Made by a program: the position numbers and the translations under genes. From Psococerastis gibbosa (lineage: Eukaryota; Arthropoda; Insecta; Psocodea; Psocidae), in NCBI GenBank assembly GCA_963971405.1, contig OZ020487.1, positions 27,575,371 to 27,639,370 of the forward strand: 64,000 nucleotides of DNA, in the 5' to 3' direction. How positions within the stretch are numbered: position 1 is the first letter of the stretch; each line of letters begins with the position of its first letter. Of this stretch, positions 23,981 to 35,225 are shown piece by piece. The notes beneath the pieces were generated by a model. The model made no database searches, had not been told where the DNA came from, and saw nothing but the letters and a program-made list of their open reading frames with translations.

Positions 23981-24145
23981 CCTTGCCCAGGGGGTGGTCC
24001 AAAGGGTCCGGACCCCCCCCCCCCCCGAAATAATTTTTTATATAAACCTGTATTGTTTGAAGAATTCATCCATTAATTCATTAATAAATTTCGTTAAAAA
24101 AAATTGGACCCCACCCCCCGAAATCAAAACTTGGGCACGGCCTTC
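23981..24145. mobile_element. hAT-like C/G-run MITE (family 3 relative)
   Basis: The right end reads GGGCACGGCCTTC; its complement, AAGGCCGTGCCC followed by a G-run, resembles the left end of the element at 29022 (CAAGGCCGTTGCCAGGG and a G-run). The left end CTTGCCCAGGGGG is also similar. The interior carries a C14 run (24013-24026) and a second C-rich run near 24110. No clear target duplication was found, so the ends are approximate. Confidence 0.5.
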
Positions 24146-27100
24146 GTTCACCGTTTTCACTGCCGAACGATACGTCACGCGGGTACATAGCTTCATAGCT
24201 TGCGCTGAAGAAAATGTCCGATTATGTACTGAGGTATACTAAGAAGTTGGAGCGAGGAGCAAAATAAAAAACTAAAGAAAAAACTGAATACTGAATATCG
24301 AAATTAAACGTAGGTGTTTTCGTAAACACTAAGTTTTCTAAGTAGAATTAATGTGAGAAGAATTGTAGTGTGGCGCTAATTGAGGGGGACTGCTGACAAG
24401 TCAGCCACCACACATCGTAGCACACAATGCAGCTAACCCCCTAACATCAAATTACACAAAAAAGGCGCAGAAAATTTTTCCCCGCATCAGGGAAACTCTG
24501 CTAATTGGAACCATTCCGTAAAGAAGTTAAATCCGAGTCTCTAGATGTTTGGGCAACGAGTTGTTTGTCGCAGCCCCCCTCCGCCCTTCTAACAAAAAAG
24601 ACTTCTCATTTGGGCTTAGCAGATAAACGAATAAATGGCATTAATTTTGAATTCGTATGTTTTCGCGATGGGCTATAGTCAGCGTTCGGTATAGAGGCTG
24701 TTTTGATAATAACCATGACGTAAACAGCTTAACGAGCCATCATTAAGCGGATTTTATCTACAAAGATGCTTAAATGCTTAATTCTATAGAGAGCTTTTAA
24801 AATAATACAAACTTTGGGGAGCGGATTTCACTCATTATATTTTAAAAGACTGACGTTGATTTCAACAGAAAAGCCTGACGTTCGCACTAAGAAGGATGAA
24901 AAGCTGACAATTTGACGAGTACAACCTGAAGCACAATTCAGGTATATTCTGATAATAATAATTATACTTAATTTTGGGACTGGTGTATCGCATAAAATTT
25001 CATTTTAACTCTTGGTATGCATGCTGCTCAGGTACCGAGTTTTCACTACAAATGGGTAGGCAGCCATCTAATTATATTATTATCATTTAATGCAGCAATT
25101 ACTACCTTTTACTTTACAAATTTGGTGCAAATTGTTCAGTTCCTATACATAACAATATCTAGAGATAGCTCAGTACTTTGTCAAAGTGTAAATGAAATAA
25201 TGGCATGTGAAAATAAAAGGAGGAGGTACTCCCATTTCTTGATTCCTTAAGGGCGATTGTCCCAAAAATTTGAAGTGCAGGTAAGGAATCTTATACGAAA
25301 ACAAACAATTGGAGCAGCGGTTTCAAAATATTTTGTGAACAAGAAATTGCCATAGATTTTTGACGAAATTAAGTAATTTCTAAATCTACAGCTTTATGCG
25401 GTTGAAGAATTTCGTCAATAATATTGACTTACAACAGGGCATCCGTTCATAATAATTACTTCCGAATAAATGTCGGAATGAATAAATAAAGGAGAACTAC
25501 TCGTGTCGTTTAACCAAGTCAAAACTAATTTTTTGGGGGAAGCAAGTTAGGCAATCCCCAATTTTGTGCGTCAGATATGATAAGTGTATCGTTCAAACCA
25601 TCTGCCATTATGAAGAATTATGAGATGTACTGTACTTTTCATAAAAGACAAATTGTTGGCAATGCGCCGACATAAATAAGAAACCGTCCTAATGAAAAAG
25701 CTTCAAACTGTTTCAGAATTTGAATTGACTAACAACACTGTTTATTTCATTTCATTTCCAATTTAATTTCCTACAAATAATTCACTTTTAGTATTGATAA
25801 AATTTCTCTTCAAATTTTCCTCGGCGACTAGTATTTTCTCTATTACTCGTGCATTATCTCCTGTTCGTTCTGTTTCACATGCGTTTTTTTTGCCATGCAT
25901 GAGCAATTTTCAATTTATAGGGTTCCCCACATGACTACATAACAAAATATTTAATAAAATATACAATAGCAACAAGTACAATCAGTGTAATATGCCTATT
26001 ATAAACTGCAAATTTCGTTCAAGCTCAAACTTACCTCCGATAAAGAATTTTAATTTTACTGGGGTAAACGACGCAAAAGATACTCTAGATACGGTGTAAT
26101 TTGGCATAAATTCATTTTGCTAACAGGACGAACAAAGCCGTCACGGATGACTTGGAAGTAGACTTAACAAAGGGAAAGGGTGGACAGCCAAAATAGCCAT
26201 TTAACGGCTTAGTGCCAAATCAGGTGTCAGATTGACGCTCCCATTCCACTACACATGAGTGCGACAAAATCAGGGATTAATCTCCGTTAAGGTTACATAC
26301 TGACTTGAAAAGAAAAACCTAGTGATGCTTCGGCTGCAGCTTCCCCCAAGTCAACTCTCGAGTCCCAGAGAGCCTAGACGAATGTGGGTCAACGGGAGAG
26401 TGCACCTCGTCTTGGTTGGCCTGTGCTTCAGTATCCGGACAGGTGTCAAAGGATCCAAACCACGAATCTACTATAGTCAAATACTCATGTAGTCATAATT
26501 ACTTTAGTTTAGATTTTAAACCTAAGCTAACCGCTAACTTAAATGGATTTCCTCCTATACTCGAGATAGCTTGTCCACTAATCGCATTCTTATTTAACTG
26601 TATAATTATATATTCGCTAACATTAACATTAGCGTTCGACATTGCATTAAGGGGAGGTCAAGAATTCGAAGAGAACATCTTTAGAATTTAGATACACCCA
26701 CCGAACACGGTACCATGGTTTGGCTGAAGTAGACTATACTGTAGAGAGGGAAGGAGTTAGGTATTTTAATTATCTAGCAGTGTCAATCCTACAGGGTATC
26801 AAACTCGTTCAATAGCTTAATGCGAAAGCATTGCAGCTGTAGGCAGTTTGACACATGCACTGGATCTGACGACCACCACAATACTAATTCGATTATGATT
26901 ACTTTACTTGGCGGAGGGTTGGAAGGGTTGTTCGCCCGCATCTGCACCATTACCCCACCTGGTCTACCCTAATACAATGAATACACAAAGTCAACAGCGG
27001 TGTATGGCTCCAGTTCGAATAAATAAAAATAAATAGAAATAGAATAAAAAAAATAAAAATAAACATTTTGCAATTATAATGAAATCCTGTCAAGTGGAGT

Positions 27101-27304
27101 TTCGCGTTAATGTTTGGTATTATATTTTCGACTATAAGAAGATTTATTGAGTTCAAAATCCAGCTGGTTCATTTATCCATCTTTTTAAATTTAAATGTAA
27201 AAAAAGTTTATTTTGAATAGGATCAGTTTTACGCAAGCGTTACTTCATAAAAACTAAAGCTGCAAACTTGATTATACAATTTGGTCTGCCGCAGACCAGC
27301 ACCA
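24146..27304. other. Gene-less stretch
   Basis: No gene was recognised. A 91-codon frame at 26416-26691 ends in a hydrophobic stretch, but it has no family resemblance and no recognisable splice context. The rest is AT-rich spacer. Confidence 0.4.
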
Positions 27305-27393
27305 GCCTATTAACCTATTCTTGGGGCTAAAAATGTAAGGAAAACTATATTGAATAGCACTTTCCATTCTAAAATTTATCTTAAAAAGTTGTC
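27305..27393. mobile_element. MITE family 2, partial copy 2
   Basis: Contains CCTATTAACCTATTCTTGGG, GCTAAAAATGTAA, and TTGAATAGCACTTTCCATTC in the same order as the right part of the copy at 21704-21830. The second half of the palindrome is diverged or lost. Confidence 0.6.
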
Positions 27394-28134
27394 TACACCT
27401 AGCCTAATTTTAACTTAATTTTCTATTACTGTCGCAATAAATGAATAGACAATAATTAATACACACCGACCGGCGCATACACTAGAAGATAATAAAATAA
27501 AAATAATAATAATAATAGCCAAATTACCTATAAGGTTTTGAAGTGAAAATTATCTACGGCCCTATCCTCTTAAACTATACTGCATCCCGTAATGTAATAC
27601 TATACTTCGGGCTACTGTATTTAAAAACATGAGTTAATTTGTGAAATGAACATTTAAAGAAATTGAGCCCCAAAAATAGGAGCGACCCCTAATCGAGGAT
27701 GCATCTCAAGCTCATATCTACGCTCCCCCTCCTATATGTCCTATCACAGCTGAAATCAAAGATACAAATAAGCATTGAGATGGGGAAGAGGGCGGGAACA
27801 GATGGTTCCATTCCCAAACAAAACACAACGAAGCCATCCCAGACGGAGAGAATACATATGACAAAAATAAATAAGCAATAAACGGGAGGTGCATTAAATG
27901 GAACAACACGGTGATTGACGTGCTTCTCTATCATTTGAGAACAAAGAACGAAATGACAGATGAATGCATATTGTACAATATACAATGCCATCTAGTGGGT
28001 GGCCAATTTTATTGCCAATATGGACGCTTGCTAGTGGCAGTCAACATAACTAAATAGAATTTCAAATTAAAGATGAATCAGTCGCAGCTATGGCCGGTTG
28101 AAGACAGTCAAATCCTGCCTGAGTGCCAATGGTG
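27394..28134. other. Gene-less stretch
   Basis: Overlapping short open frames on both strands at 27689-27991 cancel each other as evidence, and none shows a domain. A short (AAT)n-type tract lies near 27495-27515. Confidence 0.35.
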
Positions 28135-28520
28135 CCACAAATCATTTTTCTTCGGAACCTTTCTATCGATGCTTTCTACCTTCCGGTATGTTTTCAGTGT
28201 TAAATAGAGTTTCATTTAGGTTGCTTTCCCAAAAAATGATTTGATTTTGTGCAAAAAATTAATTTTTGAAGAAATAATTATGGAAAATTCACGTTCCAAT
28301 ACATTCCTCACCCAGCCATTATTACTGTGTTGTAATGTATTGATCTGCCCGTTCTAGAATATGCAATCCCAGCGATCAATTCAGTGCTTTGGGTCCGAGG
28401 TGTCCGAAATGTATCATACTAACCGTAAGAGTATTATTTACTATGGAATTATTCATATTATCTATCTCGGATACTATAGTAATTGATAAATAGGAAAGCA
28501 TGTTCGAGTAAACTCGGACC
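28135..28520 (+). repeat. Interspersed repeat family A, partial copy
   Basis: Contains GGAACCTTTCTATCGATG, TTGCTTTCCCAAAAA, and GAAAATTCACG in the order of copy 1. It then has AAATAGGAAAGCATGTTCG and ACCGGTTCTTT, matching the complement of 19100-19170. It is in the orientation of copy 1 and opposite to the 19080 copy. Confidence 0.65.
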
Positions 28521-28690
28521 GGTTCTTTCGCTTTGGGGATGGTTAGGGGCCTTTCTCGACTCGACGCATAACGCCACCTGATTTTTAGTCAATACCGCGA
28601 TATTATTCGGCATTTAAGCCCACGCGCTACAACAGGACAGTTCCTTCCCGGAGGGTCTCAAAATAACATTACAAGTGGCTGATAAGCGTT

Positions 28691-29293
28691 TTCTTCTTCT
28701 TTAAATACCTCTTTTATCTAAGATTGGCGATCATCATGGCAATTTTTACCTTTACGACTGCTCTGAAAAGGGAAGTCGTGCTCTTGCCAAACCACTGCCT
28801 CAGGGTTTCAACAAGGATGTTGTCCTCCTAACAAGATCCCTCTGTCGGTGATACTTTTCGTGCCGAAGTATGTTACTTCTTTGGCCTTCTTTGCATTCGC
28901 CTCAGGACCTCAGCATTAGGGACACGATCTCTCCAGGATATGCTCAGCATTCGTCTGTATATCCACATCTCAAAAACACCGATTCTGTTCTCCACAGCTT
29001 GTGTCAACATCCATCCCTCCACAAGGCCGTTGCCAGGGTTTTTTTCGGGGGGGGGGGGGTGGTTTCAGAAATTTCATTGGATATTACATAGTAGTTTTTA
29101 TTTTTCCTCTCAAAATTAATTCGATTCTATCTAGTATCAAGCCATTTCATTTGGGGGGGGGGGGGGGGGTTTGAACCCCATGAACCCCCCCCCCCTTTGC
29201 TACGGCCTTGTCCCTCTATATAGAACGATTGGGAACTCATAACATCTCATCATACTCAATCGAAGGCCCAACCGCAGATTCGGACACCGAAGC
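28691..29293 (-). pseudogene. LINE ORF2 3' end, copy 2 (split by insertion)
   Basis: Same element and strand as 19941-20480: the (GAA)n tail at 28691, the complement of the MMIANL codons, the EVLRR region around 28898-28920, and the downstream piece 29219-29293 (GGCCCAACCGCAGATT and so on). A 600-bp comparison by eye shows the two copies are collinear except for an internal deletion near 28820-28890 and a 189-bp insertion at 29022-29210. Confidence 0.75.
29022..29210. mobile_element. hAT-like MITE family 3 inserted in the LINE (189 bp)
   Basis: Left terminus CAAGGCCGTTGC and right terminus GCTACGGCCTTG are inverted. It is flanked by TCCCTCCA (29014-29021) and TCCCTCTA (29211-29218), an 8-bp duplication with one mismatch. 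The empty site is visible in the other LINE copy at about 20310-20320. It carries G13 and G17 runs and a C11 run. It is a non-autonomous hAT-type element. Confidence 0.85.
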
Positions 29294-30618
29294 GTCGCAT
29301 CGTGGGAAATCCGAAAATCAGTACTGTGGACTTATTGAACTGATGAGAAAATTGTTGATGTGTTATAACGGTATGTCATGTTCAATCATAGTGATTTCTG
29401 ATCAAATTTAATTATGGAAGCGTTACCACCGGCCGAAACACTGTCTTAACTTATTATCTAGCGCACAACAGGACCTAGCCAGGGTCCTTCTGCACCTACA
29501 ATTAGTATTGTAATATTACATGCATTTTGGCAAGTTCAGTGGAACATACAATGTATATGTGCCCATAAATTTGACAGCAATGGGCCAGGTGTCCGGAATT
29601 TGCAACAAAAGAAAACCCACCTTCCTTTCAAAACAAAATCTTTTGGGAAGCCTTATCGAATGAGGGGTGTCCCGAGTCTTATTCATTACACGATTACACA
29701 ATTGAACGTATCGCAATACAAAAACATTGTAACAGATTACTGGTCGATTAGGGTTGGCATATTCTCCAAACTCAAATATACGGCGCAGTAGAATCTGGGT
29801 TGATGGACAGTGGTCAAACTGACAACGTGCTTCCCAACAAATCGGCTTGGGTGGCAAGGTAGCAGTTAGCAGGTAGCGTGCCTGTACTTGTGTCTCTGCG
29901 CACAATGCGATCGGAGACATGTCGTAACTCAACACAAGTACTAACACAAATTACTTAGTGAGGCGATGTTGAGGTCAAACGGGTACATTCATTAAATTGT
30001 TTGCATGCAATGTACCTTTAAAAAATAGGGTCGACACATTCAGTAACACTGACCGCGGCCCATCAGCACTGATTCTATTTCTTTATGATAGCCTATTTAA
30101 TCCAATATTGTTAAAAACAAAACACAGCACAATACTTTCCCTACCCTCTCAATATACAACACAAGAAAGTAAAAAGAAACCGCAGAAAAAGTCCAAGGGA
30201 CAAGTCCCAAGGGTCTCATGTAGGCTAGTTTGCACGAGGCCTAAAAAAGGAGAAGCTGAGAAACATTTTGTGTTTATCCAAATGAAGGTGGCATGTCAGA
30301 GGGACAAAAAAACATCCATTAGTGGCAGCGTTTTTGTTCATGTTTAGCTTTCGTAGATGATATCAGACCTTGTCAAATGGAACCCCTTATATGAATTTAT
30401 ACATAAAGGTCCATTGAGACGAGAATGCAGGGTGAGAAATTTGGTTTCAATTTCGGTGTGCATCTTTTGTGCAGGGAACGAGCTCTTACATTAATTTAAT
30501 ACAAAAACAATAGCTTAGTGAAATATTAATTGTGTGTAGGTTTGTCGCTATAGCCAATATGTTCATGTTCAAATCGTAGTTCTTAGTATACAAGTGGTCA
30601 AAAATGTAGTCAGTATTT
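29294..30618. other. Gene-less stretch
   Basis: The longest frames (143 codons minus at 29516-29947, 116 codons plus at 29997-30347) have no recognisable domain, no coding-type composition and no homologue I know. I treat them as chance. Confidence 0.4.
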
Positions 30619-30652
30619 CAGTGGCGTATACAATAGGAGGGGGGGGGGGGAT
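30619..30652. mobile_element. Isolated hAT-like terminus with G-run
   Basis: CAGTGGCGTA followed by a purine stretch and a G12 run (30639-30650). CAGTGGCGTA is a common hAT terminal sequence. No inverted partner (TACGCCACTG) was seen nearby, so it would be a solo end. Confidence 0.35.
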
Positions 30653-30936
30653 TTCTGAAGATAACTGATGTTGGTTGTTATAATGTAGAATTTGCCAGAT
30701 CGAATAGATGTTTGGGTCAACAGCGACTGGTTAGCTGAGATAAGATTGGTAGAATTCAACGTCGTCTTTGGCCACTGTTTGTGGCAAGAACTTGATAGCT
30801 AGAGGCGATTTGAGCTTGCTTCCATCATACAATATTTTATACTGCTGTATTTTAAACCTCCAGAACCCTTCTTAAACTATACCTCTATGGTATATATGAC
30901 ATGACATGACTATTGCCATGCATTTTAGTTATACTT

Positions 30937-31091
30937 CCAGCGGGCCTATTAAACCAAGTGATAAAAACTTACCCCGGGATCAAAAATGCAAACAAGATAA
31001 TTTTAGAAGGGAATGTGCTATTCAAATTGTGATTACATTTTTAACCCCCCAAGAATAAGCTAATGCTAAACGACATAGTAGGTCCGGTAGG
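30937..31091. mobile_element. MITE family 2, copy 3
   Basis: Left end CCAGCGGGCCTATTAA and right end CATAGTAGGTCCGGTAGG are inverted. The interior has AAAAATGCAAACAAGATAAT, GTGCTATTCAAA and TTACATTTTTAACCC, equivalent to the complement of copy 1. It is about 155 bp and palindromic in organisation. The target duplication is not clear. Confidence 0.65.
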
Positions 31092-31928
31092 CTGAATTGA
31101 ACTATTGTAGGTTGGATTTTTAATCAACCGTTAACCATATTATTACTAACTAGTGGGTTAGGTTAGTATGTTTGGCGCATTCCTGGTGTTCTAAAGAAAA
31201 CGCAGATCCCCCTGATGTGTAGTTTGGTGCGCGTAGAACAAAACCGCATAGCAGCCATATCGGAATAATATGTGTGATAGGGCAGAAAGAAAATGTATCG
31301 CTATTTCCCGGCACGTACCCAATAACGGGTATCAAACTATACAATAGATTAATTAATAAAAACGAGGGGCAAAGGGAAGGTCGCAAACGGGCTGCAGCCA
31401 GAGGCCAAGATGTTGCATTTGGTTGTTGGTCAGTATCATGACAGAGGTTGGATCCCCGACACGTGCAAGGATTCTCCCCATAACGCGGCATTAGCATTCC
31501 AATAGGCAAGACTTCCGCTCAGCTTGCCAAAACGACTCCCGGAAACCACCAGGGCGACGACAATGCCATTGCACTCACACAACCCCCTCATCGTTTTCTT
31601 GACTCCAGTCAAAATTACGACGTCTCCACAACGGTCTACAATAGATCCGAAGAAATCGTACCTCGTTAGAATAAGTCAGTGACTCAGTGGGGTGGTTTAA
31701 AAATAAGCGTCGTACTGAGGCATTGTGCAGCCTAAGGCTAAACAATTTAAGGGTATATTATAATAATCCTCGATTGATAACTGTATTACATTGTTCTAAA
31801 ATAGAAGATAACTTATTCAGCACATTAGAGGAGACCACTGGATCGACCGATAAGACAATCACATAGACTTGAATGGATAGTCCAATATATAATTCTACAC
31901 AATAATAATAATCGCGAATCTTGTTCTC
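31092..31928. other. Gene-less stretch
   Basis: A 119-codon minus-strand frame (31150-31509) has a hydrophobic patch but no family resemblance. Nothing else was identified. Confidence 0.4.
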
Positions 31929-31931
31929 TTA

Positions 31932-32311
31932 GGTGCCCATTCCACCGACCGGCTAGGGCTATTTACAAAAACAGTGACGCGGTAGCAGACATTCAAAACT
32001 TAGGCGGGGTTTCTACCGACCTCGCATTGCAGAATTGACGGAAATGTTTATTTTCCTACATGCCATAGTTAAAATTGATCAATGATCACACAGTAAAAGC
32101 ACAAACAAACTAAAATTAAAAAATGGCGTCATGGGGTATGTTAAGTACAAACATTTTAATAGATTTCTATAAAAAGAAAAATTCTAATTTCCGTCAATGT
32201 CATTTGCATTCTTCAATGCGAGGTCGGTGGAAACGCCACCTAAGTCTTGAATGTCTGCTACCACGTCACCGTTTTTGTAAATAGCCCTAGCTGGTCGGTG
32301 GAATGGGCGCC
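31932..32311. mobile_element. PIF/Harbinger-like MITE with long TIRs (380 bp)
   Basis: The termini GGTGCCCATTCCACCGACC and the complement of the right end, GGCGCCCATTCCACCGACC, extend into inverted repeats of roughly 105 bp with few mismatches. They include CTATTTACAAAAAC, GTAGCAGACATTCAA and ACCGACCTCGCATTG. TTA precedes (31929-31931) and follows (32312-32314) the element, the 3-bp TWA target duplication of PIF/Harbinger. The interior is AT-rich and non-coding. Confidence 0.85.
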
Positions 32312-32422
32312 TTACCAAAGAGTAAATTGTAAATGCTGTTTTACCTGATTCATCGCGTCGGCTTTGTAATTATAAATGAAATAAACCACTATAAAGACAA
32401 AAATTAGGTAAAGTACAGTTAA

Positions 32423-34396
32423 GTGCCGGATCACCAACTAGGCACACTAGGCAATTACCTAGGGGCCCAGAGCTGCCTGAGGGTCCACGAATTTTTTAAA
32501 AAAGTGAATTTATTATTTAATTTTTCAAAACTTTTCATAATACCTTGAAAAATGTGCTTTACTGTTCGCCCAGAAAAGTTTGCAAATGCACAATAGATTT
32601 TCCTGTAATGCCTTTCCAAGTCCCGCTTCTCCATGCAAAAATCCTATGCTGCATTTTCAAATCAAATAGAACTACTTTGCATGTGTTTGCATACACAAAA
32701 CTTATGAGGGTTCCATTCCAAATTTAATGCGTTAAGGTCACAAGTGGACATTGCTTATTTATTTAGCTAAAATTGTCGATCTGTTGCACGTTTTACAAAT
32801 TTACTGATCCAATGTCAAAATTAAAATTAAAATTTTCTGAATGTTAATTAATTGTCTTCAACTACTGTAGCAACGTTAGTGGAAAGGTTTTTGGGTCATC
32901 ATAGAACAAAATCAAAGCAATATTTATTGTTATAAATATTATTAGTGCGTTTCTTGAATTTGAGAAAAGTATAAAATTTTCTTCTGACTATACTGTATTA
33001 TAAAATGGATCTCGACGAATGTGATGAAAGTATGATACGGATATTATGTATATTCATCCTAGAATGATTGCTGACTGTTAAGCTTGGACACCCTACGACA
33101 AGAAATATTAGAGCTTGATGGTCGTTACCAAATGCCCACGGAGAGCCTCCGCGTATTTATCACTATAGACGTCTTCATTTCAGGTAAATTTACAATCTGT
33201 TTCCTCTGTAGTTACCATATATGAAAAGTAGTTCCGAGAGAAATGAATTTCAATTTACTAGTATTATTATTTTGGTCTGATAGATACAATACTTCAAAAG
33301 ACTTCTCCATAATATAAAGAAATCAATGTAATCAATTAGTACTCACATCAGAACCCATTGCGAAAATATTTTTCTTTGTGAAGTTGTACGAAATAAAATA
33401 AAAAAGCAACCAGTTTCGGCTCACGCCATCGTCAAGTTACTAAAGAGACTATTATGTATACACGCATAAGCAGAAACAAAGCAGTCGCAATTTCAATGCT
33501 TTGCAGATTTAAGAAGTTTAACGAAAAACAACGTCTTGGTCGAGTCGTCACGCACCGGTTCTTGGCGTTATAGGTATTTACAACGAATCCGGAACGCCAG
33601 GTCTGAAGGAAAGCGCATTGTATACCTTGATGAGACCCTTATTGGTATGATACACTGAAACTCTTTTCTGTGGCCTGAACGCTCTAAAGTTAACTGTCTA
33701 CATTCAAGTTGATCCATTTTATAATACAGTATAGTAAGAAGAAAATTTTATACTAATAATAATATTTAATATTTATAACAATAAATATTGCTTTGATTTT
33801 GTTCTATGATGACCCAAAAACCGTTCCACTAACGTTGCTACAGTAGTTGAAGACAATTAACTAACATTCAGAAAATTGTAATTTTAATTTTGACATTGGA
33901 GCAGTAAATTCGTAAAAAGTGTATATATAAATATATATATATATAAAAAGTGTAAATATCGACAATTTTAGCTAAATAAATAAGCAATGTCCACTTGTGA
34001 CCTTAATGCATTAAATTTGGAATGGAACCACCATAAGTTTTGTGTATACAAACACATGCAAAGTAGTTCCATCTGATTTGAAAATGCAGCATAGGATTTT
34101 TGCATGGAGAGGCGGGACTTGGGAAGGCATTGAGGGAAAATCTATTGTGCATTTGCAAACTTTTCTGGGCGAACAGTACATAATATTGCAAAGCTTATAT
34201 TTTTAAAACAGAACGTTTTCCCGCCAAAACTACTAAAATATACTATAAGTAAAAATATGATGTAAGTTACTTTGTATTTAGTATTTTAGTCCTTAGTTGC
34301 AATGTTAGTCCCCTTACCTAGTAAGACTATAGACATAGAGCCCATTGTGGGAGGAGGGGGTTGCCTAGGGGCCCAGAGAAGGTTAATCCGGCCCTG
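32423..34396. mobile_element. Foldback element with about 600-bp inverted arms
   Basis: The left arm (about 32423-33012) and right arm (about 33711-34396) are inverted over most of their length. Shared landmarks are GCCGGAT at the tips, CCTAGGGGCCCAGAG, GCAAATGCACAATAGATTTT, TTTGTGTATACAAACACATG, GTTAGTGGAA and the junction GGATCCATTTTAT-type ends. The central 700 bp is unique and holds no intact gene. The right tip complement, CAGGGCCGGATTAACC, is hAT-like, but no 8-bp duplication is evident. It may be a long-TIR transposon or two head-to-head insertions. Confidence 0.7.
33926..33945. repeat. (TA)n microsatellite in the right arm
   Basis: A TA-rich tract lies in the right arm, bracketed by a duplicated AAAAAGTGTA word, and is absent from the left arm. 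It is a later expansion in one arm. Confidence 0.6.
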
Positions 34397-35126
34397 CAAA
34401 CGGTGTGAAAAACAATCCTTATGAGCGGTTTCATAAAAATTACAAGCTCCGTTTTATTAAAATGCACAAAGGACAATTTTATTGTGAGAATTCAAAACTG
34501 TACACCAGAGAAACCATTGATACGGCCAACAAAAAGGTTTCAAACAACCTTCGAAGGTTCAATCAGCCTTTGGGATCAAATGCCACAAAAGACGCCGCAC
34601 AATGAACAAGTGATTTACAGCTTAAAAGATGAGAAACCTTCAAAATGGAGGTACTACAACTCCAAGGCCATTTATGTATTGACTGTTAGTCTATGCGGCG
34701 TGAAATCGAGACATTTTCAATATTTTCACTCCCCGATTAGATCCTTACGCCCTTGGAGACCAGGAGACGGGACGGATAGATTTGCCAGCATAGTAAGTGT
34801 CGGTAGGCTATTTTTCGTTTTTATTAGGAGGTAGGATCTGTAGTCTGGCGAGAGACTTATGCCGGACGTCTCCTGAGGATGCCTCAACGTTGCATGTAGC
34901 AGCCTACTTGTCAAGAGAAACTGCAGTACACTATTAACAAGCTTATTTCGAATTCGGATAGAAATTAATTATTGTACATAAGTATCAACAATACTGCATT
35001 TACTATTTTTAGGAAACTTTAACGGCGTTTAGGGTGAAGTTTTCTGTTCCTTGATCTCTCAGTAAATAATTTTTTAAAGAATTTTTCGGTTGATAAGCTA
35101 GCTGCTAGAGGTTATGTTATACTTAA
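34397..35126. other. Gene-less stretch
   Basis: A 137-codon plus-strand frame (34421-34834) overlaps a 66-codon frame and shows no recognised domain. I do not call it a gene. Confidence 0.35.
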
Positions 35127-35225
35127 GCCCGGTCCCACCAGTACTTCAAAAGCTTCGGTAAGATATACTGCACGGCACCACTACGGATTGTCACATGTTG
35201 GGACCCGTCATTACAAAAGGGGACG
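35127..35225. mobile_element. Harbinger-like MITE family 4, partial copy A
   Basis: Contains CCGGTCCCACCA, CTTCGGTAAGATATACTG, CACGGCACCAC and a diverged right end GGGACCCGTC. The order matches 40977-41101 and 54942-55068. The right half is mostly deleted. Confidence 0.5.

Noticed and set aside
26416-26691. 91-codon frame with a hydrophobic end, considered as a mitochondrial insertion
   Set aside because: Does not match any mitochondrial protein I recognise and lacks conserved motifs.
29516-29947. 143-codon minus-strand open frame
   Set aside because: No domain, no recognisable homologue and no coding-type composition; one of many chance frames expected in 64 kb.
31150-31509. 119-codon minus-strand frame
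   Set aside because: No domain; composition unremarkable.
34421-34834. 137-codon plus-strand frame next to the foldback element, considered as transposase
   Set aside because: No catalytic or zinc-finger motif and no similarity to hAT dimerisation regions.
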